The notes beneath the pieces were generated by a model that saw nothing but the letters and a program-made list of their open reading frames with translations, had not been told where the DNA came from and did no database searches. A DNA stretch of 64,000 bases. Source: Gordionus sp. m RMFG-2023. Its lineage: Eukaryota > Nematomorpha > Gordioida > Chordodea > Parachordodidae. Position 1 is the stretch's first letter; every line of letters begins with the position of its first letter. The stretch covers positions 53,483,561 to 53,547,560 of the forward strand of contig NC_088775.1 of NCBI RefSeq assembly GCF_954871325.1, given 5' to 3'. Position numbers and translations under genes: made by a program. Below are positions 48,001 through 61,655 of the stretch, one piece after another.

Positions 48001-51000
48001 CGAAATACTGCCTTGCTGGCGTTATAAATAGAAAATTCTTCCTTTTTGGTTTATACGTGAACAATAACGTGTTAAGCATTTTCTTAATTAATTTATTGAA
48101 AATATTATGATTTGACCGAATGGCGAGCTCAAAACAGACCACTTACTAAATATTCGATCTACCAAATTTGGTAGTAAATATATTTGGAAAATATAAATTT
48201 TTGGTTATTTTATCTATAAATACGTGCAAATCATTATCCAAAAAATATTTTAAAAATATCGTGATTTGACCGATAACCGATTTGAAACAGAAATACTGCC
48301 TTGCTGGCGTTATACATGGAAAATTCTTCATTCTTGGTTTATACGTCAACAATAACGTGTTAAGCATTATCCTAATTAATTTTTTGAAAATATTATGATT
48401 TGACCGAATGGCGAGTTCAAAACCGCAAAACTTACTAAATATTCGATCTACAATATTTGTTAGTAATATTATTTGGAAAATGTTCATTTTTTGTTAATTT
48501 ATCTATGAATACGTGCAAATCATTATCCAAAAAATATTTTAAAAATATTGTGATTTGACCGATAACCGATTTGAAACAGAAATACTGCCTTGCTGGCGTT
48601 ATACATGGAAAATTCTTCATTCTTGGTTTATACGTCAACAATAACGTGTTAAGCCTTATCCTAATTAATTTTTTGAAAATATTATGATTTGACCGAATGG
48701 CGAGCTAAAAACCGACCACTTACTAAATTTTAGATCTACCAAATTTGGTAGTAATATTATTTGGAAAATGTTCATTTTTGGTTATTTTATCTATAAATAC
48801 GTGCAAATCATTATCCAAAAAATATTTTAAAAATATCGTGATTTGACCGATGACCGATTTGAAACCGAAATACTGCCTTGCTGGTGTTATAAATAGAAAA
48901 TTCTTCCTTTTTGGTTTATACGTGAACAATAACGTGTTAAGCATTATCCTAATTAATTTTTTGAAAATATTATGATTTGACCGAATAGCGAGCTCAAAAC
49001 CGACCACTTACTAAATATTCGATCTACCAAATTTGGTAGTAAATATATTTGTAAAATATATATTTTTGGTTATTTTATCTATAAATACATGCAAATCATT
49101 ATCCAAAAAATATTTTAAAAATATCGTGATTTGACCGATAACCGATTTGAAACGAAATACTGCCTTGCTGGCGTTATACATGGAAAATTCTTCATTCTTG
49201 GTTTATACGTCAACAATAACGTGTTAAGCATTATCCTAATTAATTTTTTGAAATGGCGAGCTCAAAACCGACCACTTACTAAATATTCGATCTACCAAAT
49301 TTGGTAGTAAATATATATGGAAAATATAAATTTTTGGTTATTTTATCTATAAATACGTGCAAATCATTATCCAAAAAATATTTTAAAAATATCGTGATTT
49401 GACCGATAACCGATTTGTAACCTAAATACTGCCTTACTGGCGTTATACATGGAAAATTCTTCATTTTTGGTTTATACGTGAACTATAACGTGTTAAGCAT
49501 TTACCTAATTAATATTTTGAAAATATTATGATTTGACCCAATGGCGAGCTTAAAACCGCACACTTACTAAATATTCGATACTACAATATATGTTAGTAAT
49601 ATTATTTGGAAAATGTTCATTTTTTGTTAATTTATCTATGAATACGTGCAAATCATTATCCAAAAATTATTTTAAAAATATCGTGATTTGACCGATAACC
49701 GATTTGAAACAGAAAAACTGCCTTGCTGGCGTTATACATGGAAAATTCTTCATTCTTGGTTTATACGTCAACAATAACGTGTTAAGCATTATCCTAATTA
49801 ATTTTTTGAAAATATTATGATTTGACCGAATGGCGAGTTAAAAACCGACTACTTACTAAATATTCGATTTACCAAATTTGGTAGTAAATATATTTGGAAA
49901 ATATAAATTTTTGGTTATTTTATCTATAAATACGTGCAAATCATTATCCAAAAAATATTTTAAAAATATCGTGATTTGACCGATAACCGATTTGAAACCT
50001 AAATACTGCCTTGCTGGCGTTATACATGGAAAATTCTTCATTTTTGGTTTATACGTGAACAATAACGTGTTAAGCATTATCCTAATTAATTTTTTGAAAA
50101 TATTATGATTTGACCGAATGGCGAGCTCAAAACCGACCACTTACTTATTATTCGATCTACCTAATTTGGTAGTAAATATATTTGGAAAATATTCATTTTT
50201 GGTTATTTTATCTATAAATACGTGCAAATCATTATCCAAAAAATATTTTAAAAATATCCTGATTTGACCGATGACCGATTTGAAACGAAATACTGCCTTG
50301 CTGGCGTTATACATGGAAAATTCTTCATTTTTGGTTTATACGTGAACAATAACGTGTTAAGCATTATCCTAATTAATTTTTTGAAAATATTATGATTTGA
50401 CCGAATGGCGAGTTAAAAACCGACTACTTACTAAATATTCGATTTACCAAATTTGGTAGTAAATATATTTGGAAAATATATATTTTTGGTTATTTTATCT
50501 ATAAATACATGCAAATCATTATCCAAAAAATATTTTAAAAATATCGTGATTTGACCGATGACCGATTTGAAACGAAATACTGCCTTGCTGGCGTTATACA
50601 TGGAAAATTCTTAATTTTTGTTTATACGTGAACAATAACGTGTTAAGCATTATCCTAATTAATTTTTTGAAAATATTATGATTTGACCGAATGGCGAGTT
50701 AAAAACCGACTACTTACTAAATATTCGATTTACCAAATTTGGTAGTAAATATATTTGGAAAATATATATTTTTGGTTATTTTATCTATAAATACATGCAA
50801 ATCATTATCCAAAAAATATTTTAAAAATATCGTGATTTGACCGATGACCGATTTGAAACGAAATACTGCCTTGCTGGCGTTATACATGGAAAATTCTTCA
50901 TTTTTGGTTTATACGTGAACAATAACGTGTTAAGCATTATCCTAATTAATTTTTTGAAAATATTATGATTTGACCGAATGGCGAGTTAAAAACCGACTAC

Positions 51001-54000
51001 TTACTAAATATTCGATTTACCAAATTTGGTAGTAAATATATTTGGAAAATATAAATTTTTGGTTATTTTATCTATAAATACGTGCAAATCATTATCCAAA
51101 AAATATTTTAAAAATATCGTGATTTGACCGATAACCGATTTGAAACCTAAATACTGCCTTGCTGGCGTTATACATGGAAAATTCTTCATTTTTGGTTTAT
51201 ACGTGAACAATAACGTGTTAAGCATTATCCTAATTAATTTTTTGAAAATATTATGATTTGACCGAATGGCGAGTTAAAAACCGACTACTTACTAAATATT
51301 CGATTTACCAAATTTGGTAGTAAATATATTTGGAAAATATATATTTTTGGTTATTTTATCTATAAATACATGCAAATCATTATCCAAAAAATATTTTAAA
51401 AATATCGTGATTTGACCGATGACCGATTTGAAACGAAATACTGCCTTGCTGGCGTTATACATGGAAAATTCTTCATTTTTGTTTATACGTGAACAATAAC
51501 GTGTTAAGCATTATCCTAATTAATTTTTTGAAAATATTATGATTTGACCGAATTGCGAGCTCAAAACCGACCACTTACTATATATTCGATCTACCAAATT
51601 TGGTAGTAAATATATTTGGAAAATATGCATTTTGGGTTATTTTATCTATAAATACGTGCAAATCATTATCCAAAAAATATTTTAAAAATATCGTGATTTG
51701 ACCGATGACCGATTTGAAACCGAAATACTGCCATGCTGGTGTTATAAATAGAAAATTCTTCCTTTTTGGTTTATACGTGAACAATAACGTGTTAGACATT
51801 ATCCTAATTAATTTTTTGAAAATATTATGATTTGACCGAATGGCGAGCTCAAAACCGACCACTTACTATATATTCGATCTACCAAATTTGGTAGTAAATA
51901 TATTTGGAAAATATGCATTTTGGGTTATTTTATCTATAAATACGTGCAAATCATTATCCAAAAAATATTTTAAAAATATCGTGATTTGACCGATGACCGA
52001 TTTGAAACCGAAATACTGCCCTGCTGGCGTTATACATGGAAAATTCTTCATTCTTGGTTTATACGTCAACAATAACGTGTTAAGCATTATCCTAATTAAT
52101 TTTTTGAAAATATTATGATTTGACCGAATGGCGAGTTCAAAACCGCACACTTACTAAATATTCGATCTACAATATTTGTTAGTAATATTATTTGGAAAAT
52201 GTTCATTTTTTGTTAATTTATCTATGAATACGTGCAAATCATTATCCAAAAAATATTTTAAAAATATTGTGATTTGACCGATAACCGATTTGAAACAGAA
52301 ATACTGCCTTGCTGGCGTTATACATGGAAAATTCTTCATTCTTGGTTTATACGTCAACAATAACGTGTTAAGCCTTATCCTAATTAATTTTTTGAATATA
52401 TTATGATTTGACCGAATGGCGAGCTAAAAACCGACCACTTACTAAATATTCGATCTACCAAATTTGGTAGTAAATATATTTGTAAAATATATATTTTTGG
52501 TTATTTTATCTATAAATACATGCAAATCATTATCCAAAAAATATTTTAAAAATATCGTGATTTGACCGATAACCGATTTGAAACGAAATACTGCCTTACT
52601 GGCGTTATACATGGAAAATTCTTCATTTTTGGTTTATACGTGAACAATAACGTGTTAAGCATTATCCTAATTAATTTTTGGAAAATATTATGATTTGACC
52701 GAATGTCGAGCTCAAAACCGACCACTTACTAAATTTTAGATCTACCAAATTTGGTAGTAATATTATTTGGAAAATGTTCATTTTTGGTTATTTTATCTAT
52801 AAATACGTGCAAATCATTATCCAAAAAATATTTTAAAAATATCGTGATTTGACCGATGACCGATTTGAAACCGAAATACTGCCTTGCTGGTGTTATAAAT
52901 AGAAAATTCTTCCTTTTTGGTTTATACGTGAACAATAACGTGTTAAGCATTATCCTAATTAATTTTTTGAAAATATTATGATTTGACCGAATGGCGAGTT
53001 CAAAACCGCACACTTACTAAATATTCGATCTACAATATTTGTTAGTAATATTATTTGGAAAATGTTCATTTTTTGTTAATTTATCTATGAATACGTGCAA
53101 ATCATTATCCAAAAAATATTTTAAAAATATTGTGATTTGACCGATAACCGATTTGAAACAGAAATACTGCCTTGCTGGCGTTATACATGGAAAATTCTTC
53201 ATTCTTGGTTTATACGTCAACAATAACGTGTTAAGCCTTATCCTAATTAATTTTTTGAATATATTATGATTTGACCGAATGGCGAGCTCAAAACCGACCA
53301 CTTACTAAATATTCGATCTACCAAATTTGGTAGTAAATATATTTGTAAAATATATCATTTTTGGTTATTTTATCTATAAATACGTGCAAATCATTATCCA
53401 AAAAATATTTTAAAAATATCGTGATTTGACCGATGACCGATTTGAAACCGAAATACTGCCTTGCTGGTGTTATAAATAGAAAATTCTTCCTTTTTGGTTT
53501 ATACGTGAACAATAACGTGTTAAGCATTATCCTAATTAATTTTTTGAAAATATTATGATTTGACCGAATGGCGAGCTCAAAACCGACCACTTACTAAATT
53601 TTAGATCTACCAAATTTGGTAGTAATATTATTTGGAAAATGTTCATTTTTGGTTATTTTATCTATAAATACGTGCAAATCATTATCCAAAAAATATTTTA
53701 AAAATATCGTGATTTGACCGATGACCGATTTGAAACCGAAATACTGCCTTGCTGGTGTTATAAATAGAAAATTCTTCCTTTTTTGTTTATACGTGAACAA
53801 TAACGTGTTAAGCATTATCCTAATTAATTTTTTGAAAATATTATGATTTGACCGAATGGCGAGTTCAAAACCGCAAAACTTACTAAATATTCGATCTACA
53901 ATATTTGTTAGTAATATTATTTGGAAAATGTTCATTTTTTGTTAATTTATCTATGAATACGTGCAAATCATTATCCAAAAAATATTTTAAAAATATTGTG

Positions 54001-56486
54001 ATTTGACCGATAACCGATTTGAAACAGAAATACTGCCTTGCTGGTGTTATAAATAGAAAATTCTTCCTTTTTGGTTTATACGTGAACAATAACGTGTTAA
54101 GCATTATCCTAATTAATTTTTTGAAAATATTATGATTTGACCGAATGGCGAGTTCAAAACCGCAAAACTTACTAAATATTCGATCTACAATATTTGTTAG
54201 TAATATTATTTGGAAAATGTTCATTTTTTGTTAATTTATCTATGAATACGTGCAAATCATTATCCAAAAAATATTTTAAAAATATTGTGATTTGACCGAT
54301 AACCGATTTGAAACAGAAATACTGCCTTGCTGGCGTTATACATGGAAAATTCTTCATTCTTGGTTTATACGTCAACAATAACGTGTTAAGCCTTATCCTA
54401 ATTAATTTTTTGAATATATTATGATTTGACCGAATGGCGAGCTAAAAACCGACCACTTACTAAATTTTAGATCTACCAAATTTGGTAGTAATATTATTTG
54501 GAAAATGTTCATTTTTGGTTATTTTATCTATAAATACGTGCAAATCATTATCCAAAAAATATTTTAAAAATATCGTAAGTTGACCGATGACCGATTTGAA
54601 ACCGAAATACTGCATTGCTGGCGTTATAAATAGAAAATTCTTCCTTTTTGGTTTATACGTGAACAATAACGTGTTATACATTATCCTAATTAATTTTTTG
54701 AAAATATTATGATTTGACCGAATGGCGAGCTCAAAACCGACCACTTACTAAATATTCGATCTACCTAATTTGGTAGTAAATATATTTGGGAAATATTCAT
54801 TTTTGGTTATTTTATCTATAAATACGTGCAAATCATTATCCAAAAAATATTTTAAAAATATCGTGATTTGACCGATAACCGATTTGAAACAGAAATACTG
54901 CCTTGCTGGCGTTATACATGGAAAATTCTTCATTCTTGGTTTATACGTCAACAATAACGTGTTAAGCATTATCCTAATTAATTTTTTGAAAATATTATGA
55001 TTTGACCGAATGGCGAGTTCAAAACCGCAAAACTTACTAAATATTCGATCTACAATATTTGTTAGTAATATTATTTGGAAAATGTTCATTTTTTGTTAAT
55101 TTATCTATGAATACGTGCAAATCATTATCCAAAAAATATTTTAAAAATATTGTGATTTGACCGATAACCGATTTGAAACAGAAATACTGCCTTGCTGGCG
55201 TTATACATGGAAAATTCTTCATTTTTGGTATATACGTCAACAATAACGTGTTAAGCCTTATCCTAATTAATTTTTTGAATATATTATGATTTGACCGAAT
55301 GGCGAGCTAAAAACCGACCACTTACTATATATTCGATCTACCAAATTTGGTAGTAAATATATTTGGAAAATATATATTTTTGGTTATTTTATCTATAAAT
55401 ACATGCAAATCATTATCCAAAAAATATTTTAAAAATATCGTGATTTGACCGATGACCGATTTGAAACGAAATACTGCCTTGCTGGCGTTATACATGGAAA
55501 ATTCTTCATTTTTGTTTATACGTGAACAATAACGTGTTAAGCATTATCCTAATTAATTTTTTGAAAATATTATGATTTGACCGAATTGCGAGCTCAAAAC
55601 CGACCACTTACTATATATTCGATCTACCAAATTTGGTAGTAAATATATTTGGAAAATATGCATTTTGGGTTATTTTATCTATAAATACGTGCAAATCATT
55701 ATCCAAAAAATATTTTAAAAATATCCTGATTTGACCGATAACCGATTTGAAACAGAAATACTGCCTTGCTGGCGTTATACATTGAAAATTCTTCATTTTT
55801 GGTTTATACGTGAACAATAACGTGTTAAGCATTTTCCTAATTAATTTATTGAAAATATTATGATTTGACCGAATGGCGAGCTCAAAACCAACCACTTACT
55901 AAATATTCGATCTAGCAAATTTGATAGTAATATTAATTTGGAAAATATACATTTTTGGTTATTTTATCTATAAATACGTGCAAATCATTATCCAAAAAAT
56001 ATTTTAAAAATATCGTGATTTGACCGATAAGCGATTTGTAACCTAAATACTGCCTTACTGGCGTTATACATGGAAAATTCTTCATTTTTGGTATATACGT
56101 CAACAATAACGTGTTAAGCCTTATCCTAATTATTTTTGAATATATTATGATTTGACCGAATGGCGAGCTAAAAACCGACCACTTACTATATATTCGATCT
56201 ACCAAATTTGGTAGTAAATATATTTGGAAAATATATATTTTTGGTTATTTTATCTATAAATACATGCAAATCATTATCCAAAAAATATTTTAAAAATATC
56301 GTGATTTGACCGATGACCGATTTGAAACGAAATACTGCCTTGCTGGCGTTATACATGGAAAATTCTTCATTTTTGGTTTATACGTGAACAATAACATGTT
56401 AAGCCTTATCCTAATTAATTTTTTGAAATATATTATGATTTGACCGAATGGCGAGCTAAAAACCGACCACTTACTAAATCTTCGAT
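39061..56486 (+). repeat. 17.4-kb satellite array built from the MULE TIR repeat
   Basis: About 60 tandem copies of a 288-289-bp unit, in the same orientation as the left TIR and sharing all its landmarks (GATTTGACCGAATGGCGAGC, GCTGGCGTTATACAT, the palindrome TACCAAATTTGGTA). The unit consists of two related halves of about 136 and 152 bp, each with GATTTGACCGA, AAAACCGA/AAACCGA, TTCATTTTTGGTT and CATTATCC. Trios of units form an 865-bp period (for example 40981, 41846, 42711). A block of about 4.30 kb is duplicated almost exactly (39270-43566 against 43571-47870). It starts with a truncated copy of the TIR's inner single-copy sequence (39065-39180) and stops at 56486 with no second terminus. 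Confidence 0.95.
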
Positions 56487-56803
56487 CCAAATAGTAAAGG
56501 TTAAAAAATTTTTTAAATAATGTGATTTTTAAGATATACTCAGCTGTTTCCTTCATATATTCTTCAGCAAACAGGGACAGGCTTCTATTTGTGACTAGTG
56601 TACTGTATTTTAAACTTTTTAAATATATTTTGTATCTTCCATCTAAGATACAAAAATATCTGTATCTTAATCAACGTTACATTCAAAAAGATAGATATTT
56701 CAAAAAGAATTTATATTATTTAATTTAATCTAATAGCTTTAAATTAAAATAAATAATGTAATCCGTATTATTATCTCGCTTGATTATATTTACCGTGATT
56801 ATT

Positions 56804-56899
56804 ATGAATGATGATATCGATATAGACGAAGTTAGAGAAGACATAATTATAGAATCCAAAGAATATGAATTACATATAAACAATACAAATATAAGTTAA
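56804..56899 (+). CDS. 31-codon acidic ORF, uncertain
   Basis: MNDDIDIDEVREDIIIESKE then YELHINNTNIS and TAA, or a possible donor GTTAAG just before the stop. Unlike surrounding frames it is acidic and low in Phe/Tyr. It lies just beyond the satellite. It could be the first exon of something, or chance. Confidence 0.25.
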   Translation: MNDDIDIDEVREDIIIESKEYELHINNTNIS

Positions 56900-56949
56900 G
56901 TCAATAAAATAGAATATATTTCATACTCATAATTAATGATGTTTCCTAA

Positions 56950-59890
56950 AGATTACACCAAAGCATGGGTGTTGTAAAGCCCAAAGTACCCCGTTAACCT
57001 CCTCATCCGCCTACGACAAAAAGAAGGATGGGAAACCTGGTGAAAACACGATTCATGAAAATGAGAAATATGACGGCCATAAACGACCTGATAATAAGTG
57101 GGGAAACCAGTTTACGGGGGGATGTAAAAGTTGCGTCATTGAATTTTGGGAGCATAACGGGAAGAGCGGGAGAAGTGATCAATGCACTGCATAGAAAACA
57201 TATAGATGTGTGTTGCATACAAGAGACCAGATGGAAAGGTAATGGGGATAGGCAGACAAGTGAAAGTATAAATTTTTCTGGCAAAGAAGTAATGATGGTA
57301 AAGCTGGCGTTGGCGTATTGGTTGCTGAGAAATGGGTGGACAAAGTAATCGAAGTGAGAAGACTAGATACCCAGATAATGATTATCAAGATGATTTTTGG
57401 TAGATAGCTATGAAATATTATTTCGGTATATGTTTCTCAGGTTGAAGTGAAGAAGAGAAAGATAAATATTTTGGAACAGTCTTATGGAGATGACATCGAG
57501 TCTGACAAATAAAGAGGGGATTGTCTTGGCCGGTAATCTGAATGGACATGTGGGAGCGAGTAGCGAGGGTTATGAGCGAGTACATGAGAGAAATCGGGAA
57601 AGGGAGAGGATTTTGGATTTTAGTGATGCTGGATATGATTATTTGTAATACAATGTTTAAGAAAGATTCAGAGAAGCTGGTAACTTATAAGTCAGGTAGT
57701 GCTAAAGTGCGGTGGATTTTTTGTTAATAAGTAGATGTGAAAGGAGTATAATAAAAAATGCGAAAAGTGATACCGGGAGATGAATGTATTGATCAGCACC
57801 GCCTAGTTATAGGAGATCTCACTTTTAAAGGCGCCTGGATCACTAAATGAAAGTTTGTGCCAAGGTTGAAGGTTTGGAATTGAAGAAGAATACTAGACAT
57901 CAATTTATGACAATTAAAATAAGATGGCACAAGCATCTGGGATAAATGACAACTGAAAAGCAATGAAGGAAGCCTGGGTGAAGACAACTGAAAAGGTATG
58001 TGGATGGACAAAAGGGCAGCTAATACATAAGGAAACATGGTAGTGGAATCCCTAAGTAGCGAAAGCTGTGGACGAGAAACAGAAGTGTTTCAAAGAATAG
58101 TATAATAATAGTAAAGAAAATAGTGATAATGATATATATAAGGTGGCGAAAAGAAATGCTAAGAAATTAATAGCGAAAGCGCAAGAAGAACAAAGGCATG
58201 TATTTGCAAAAGAAATGGGATGCGCGGAAAGAATGGAAAATGTGGTCAGGGTGGCAAAGCAGATGGCAAAAAAGAGGCAGGATGTACGTGTTAAATATTT
58301 GAAAAATATGGAAGGAAAAATGGTGATTGATAGTAGTGGTATTAAGAACACCTGGAAGATATATATGGAATGACTTGGAACTAAGAGAATGTGGAATAAT
58401 GATGTTAGCTGTGCAAAGGTAGGAGGTCGAGGGTGTAAATTTGGCAAGGACGGAATTAAGAGAGCATTGAAAAAGTTGAAAAAATGGAAGGCAGCGGGTT
58501 TAACGAGAGTAATATTAGAAATGTTTAAAGGTTCTGATGACTTAGGAATTGAATGCTTAATGAATTTAGCCAAATTGTCATAGAAGGAACTATTCCCGAG
58601 GATTGAAGAAGAATTATAATTATTCCAATATACAAGAGGAAAGTTGATCCTTTAGATTGCTGGACTTATAGAGCTATTAAACTCTTGGAACATGCAATGA
58701 AGGTATTTGAGAGGGTGTTAGAGAAGCAGATAAGAGAACAAAAGAAAGTTAATAAAATGAAGTTTAGATTTACATCAGAGAAAGGCACGACAGGTGCAAC
58801 CTTTGTGGTGAGATAAATACAGGAGAAGTAACTTGCGAAGGGAAAGAAACTGTATTTGCCTTTGTTGATTTGGAGAAGGCATTTGACAGGGTGCTGCGAG
58901 ATTACTATATAGGCCTTGAGAAAATTTAGTGTGGAAAAATGGTTGGTTATGGGACTGATGGCAATGTGCAATGTATGTGGGAGCACAAACTGCGGCTTGG
59001 ACGGATGATGGAGATAGTGAAAGCTTTGAAGTGAATGTAGGACTTCATCAAGGATCCGTGCTGTCTATTATTATTTATCTTAGTACTGGATGTGGTGGCT
59101 TGAGAGATGCGTGAAGGACCTCCCTGGGATTTATTTTATGCAGATGACCTTGTATTAATGGTAAACAGTGAGGAAGAATTGAGGGACAAAATTAGTAAAT
59201 GAAAGATGGCTATAGACGTAAAGGGCCTGAAAATCAATGCAGTAAAGACAAATGTGATGATTGTTGGGGAAAATCTGATGATGGAGAAATCCGGCTACTG
59301 GCTTTGTGGTGTATGTGGGAGAAGTGGAAATGTTTTGCTATTGATGATATGCTAAACGCAGATGTTGGCCCTATATTCTTCTGTTGTTACAAGGTTCAAC
59401 CAAGCATGGAAGAAGTTAGAGAGATGTTTAATCTAACAAATAAAAACGTCTTAGTTAAAGGGAAAATTTTACTCAAGCTTTGTGAGGAGTTGTTTAGTTT
59501 ATGGCCGAAACATGGGCAATGAAAGTGGCTCACAAAGCTAAATTAACAGAGATGAGGATGATTAGATGGATGTGTGGGGTATCTCTGAGAGAGAGAGAAA
59601 ACTAAAAGAATTGAGAGCAAGAATGTGTAAAGAAATGATTGGAATGGTAATACGACTAAGATGGTTTGGGCATGTGGAACAAGAGAAAAAATGACTGGGT
59701 AAAGAGATGAACCTCTATGGAAGTAGGAGGATCAAGACCAAAAGGAAGGCCCAAAATGACGTGGATAAAAGTGATAGAGGCGGATATGAGAACAAATACT
59801 GATGCTCAGATCTGTTCAAAAAGGAACAGAAAAATCAGAGGGAAAAGTGGCCAACCTTAGTAAACCTGGAAGTTGCCATTAAAAGGAGAA
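56950..59890 (+). mobile_element. RTE-type LINE, near full length, decayed
   Basis: Parts in order: endonuclease start (VKVASLNFGSITGRAGEVIN and CCIQETRWKGNG near 57130-57240), rest of the endonuclease in shifted frames, linker (KRNAKKLIAKAQEEQRHVFA, 58150), RT (GIKRALKKLKKWKAAG 58450, FVDLEKAFDR 58860, FYADDLVLM 59135), then the C-terminal IRLRWFGHVEQE and SRPKGRPKMTWIKVIEADMR (59655-59795). Many stops and frame changes, so inactive. Same lineage type as the piece at 15705-16770 but with a different leader. Poly-A tail not clear. Confidence 0.88.
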
Positions 59891-59908
59891 GAAAATGTAT
59901 GTAACAAT

Positions 59909-60116
59909 GCAAATCGCTCCATTTGAACCAATTTTTCAAAACGACTAACTCAATATTTTAGCCATAAAAATATTGCCTAAGCCTCGAAATTTCGCTAATA
60001 GATGTCTAAACCTTTATGCCATGCCATCTATGAGCAAAATCGTCAGGCTTGCGTAATATTTTCTGGATAAAATAAGTTAGCCATTTTTAAAATAGACCAT
60101 AATGGAACGATTTTGC
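59909..60116. mobile_element. Foldback MITE, relative of 20284-20501
   Basis: Ends GCAAATCGCTCCATT and inverse AATGGAACGATTTTGC. The core (CTAACTCAATATTTTAGCC, CCTCGAAATTTCGCTAATAG, CGTCAGGCTTGCGTAATATT) is the inverse of the core of the MITE at 20284, but the outer 20 or so bases differ completely. No target duplication found. Confidence 0.7.
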
Positions 60117-60159
60117 AATATTCAATGTATGCATCAAAAATTAAAAAGATTAGTATATG

Positions 60160-60265
60160 AATATAAAATTAGGTATGATATCGGATCGATAATCGGCCGA
60201 TATCAAATTAATATTGGCAATATCGTATCGAACCGGCCCATAAAAGTGGTATCGGTACACCCCTA
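60160..60265. repeat. hAT terminus fragment, family of 13559-14276
   Basis: Contains ATATCGGATCGATAATCGGCC and ends GGTATCGGTACACCCCTA, matching the termini of the hAT at 13559-14276. No other end close by. From 60270 to 61000 only scattered short frames are seen. Confidence 0.6.
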
Positions 60266-61007
60266 TATATCATCAGTTAAACAAATGTAAAATATCATTT
60301 TTTATATTTTATATATAATATAACAAACCGGTTTTGTTCATAATGTCAACGCATATATCATTTTGATCGCCCAAATGGCCCTGAAATAGGGAAGGCTTAA
60401 AACGTCTTTCTTCGTAACTGATATGTACAACCTGATGTATTGATTAATTAAATTATAGAATAAATTATTTAGTTTTTTTTTAAAAAATAATCTATATGGC
60501 TGGGGCATAAATTTTTTAAAATAATTTTCATATTTTATATTTTTTATATCATCAGGAAAATGACTAAATACAATAGATCTAACATCGGATAGGCTTGATA
60601 TTCGTTAGGAAATTCTGATGATGATAATAATAATGCAATCTCAAATGATTAAAATTTAAAACCAGATGTAAGATCTAATTAATAATGTTTTGCAAAGAAT
60701 TGGAAAGCATTGTCTCAAACTATGAATCGAATGGATCTCGTATTTGTATTAATTTTTCTATCAAAATTTAAGGATAGTTGAAATGTTATCTTTGCAAAAT
60801 GAATGTATATTAAACTTGATATTACTTTTTAGATGTAAAATAGAAATGAATTTAATAGTAAAAGATAATGATAGCTTGAAAATTATTTCAACAAGAAAAA
60901 TACGTTTAAAAATACTTGCGTTGCGATTTCCTGCTTGGAATCTACGAGTAATATTAAAGTATTTTAAAACAATTTAATTTTTATCTCATAAATTATCTAG
61001 TTGTTGG

Positions 61008-61049
61008 CTTCTCTTCTAGACCCAAGATTTCAAAAATTAAAAATGTGCC
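61008..61049 (+). pseudogene. Small hAT transposase scrap
   Basis: ASLLDPRFQKLKMC, the conserved hAT block. Upstream frames (60783-60977) may be further eroded transposase but carry no motif I can name. Confidence 0.5.
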
Positions 61050-61239
61050 AAAATATATAATAGGGCAGATTGCATATCGTCTGAATTTATTATTAAATAT
61101 CTTACAGTTATAGAGTATGATATTAGATTACTAAATATCAAATACAAATTATTTGACAAGGTAAGCAAGTAAACACTCTATAACAAGCATAAATTCTGAT
61201 TCTACTATAAATGACTTAAAATGAAAATGCCATATTCTT

Positions 61240-61370
61240 CTGGAAAAAAAGAATCGATTACGAATTCTTTTGTGGTAACTAGAACACCTAGAAAAGGGTT
61301 TTCTCTCCATTGTAATTGAATTTAAGATCATTTATATATTTGGCAAATTTAAATAAAAATTTTATAAATG
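61240..61370 (-). CDS. Possible coding piece, unrecognised
   Basis: One minus frame reads KFAKYINDLKFNYNGENPFL then GVLVTTKEFVIDSFFPEEYG and IFILSHL before TAG. Composition is protein-like, but no clear acceptor or donor frames it. It lies downstream of the minus-strand exon at 62145-62647 and might belong to the same gene. Confidence 0.3.
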
Positions 61371-61535
61371 ATAATTATAAAATTACAAATTGTGCATGAA
61401 TTTAATTATTTTCCATTTCAATAAAGATCAAAAAGGTGGCAATAAATCTGTAGTGTATATTTTATTTTAAATTTAGTTTTTAATTAAAAAATTCATTTAG
61501 AGATTAAAAAAATATATTATAAAGTATTCATGTCG

Positions 61536-61655
61536 ATGCGCCGATTATCTCGCCTATGTTGACGACCGCTACAAAGAGGCGCGCCACCGGGCACCAATTA
61601 GATTTGTAAAACTCGCGCGGCCGCTGATAGTTCGTCGGCGCACAGGTCTGATTAT
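61536..61655. repeat. GC-rich patch, relative of 17198-17325
   Basis: Has GAGGCGCGCCACCGGGCACC and CGCGCGGCCGCTGATAG and ends TCGGCGCACAGGTCTG. Far above local GC. See the entry at 17198. Confidence 0.4.

Noticed and set aside
39829-56205. Dozens of near-identical 68-114-codon minus-strand frames (FELAIRSNHNIFKKLIRI...)
   Set aside because: They are one frame of the 288-bp satellite read again and again. The unit length is a multiple of three and lacks stops in that frame. There is no upstream signal, no known domain, and the same frame is broken in the older TIR units. I take them as incidental.
58052-58573. 173-codon minus-strand frame
   Set aside because: Antisense to the LINE linker and RT start; a shadow of the LINE.
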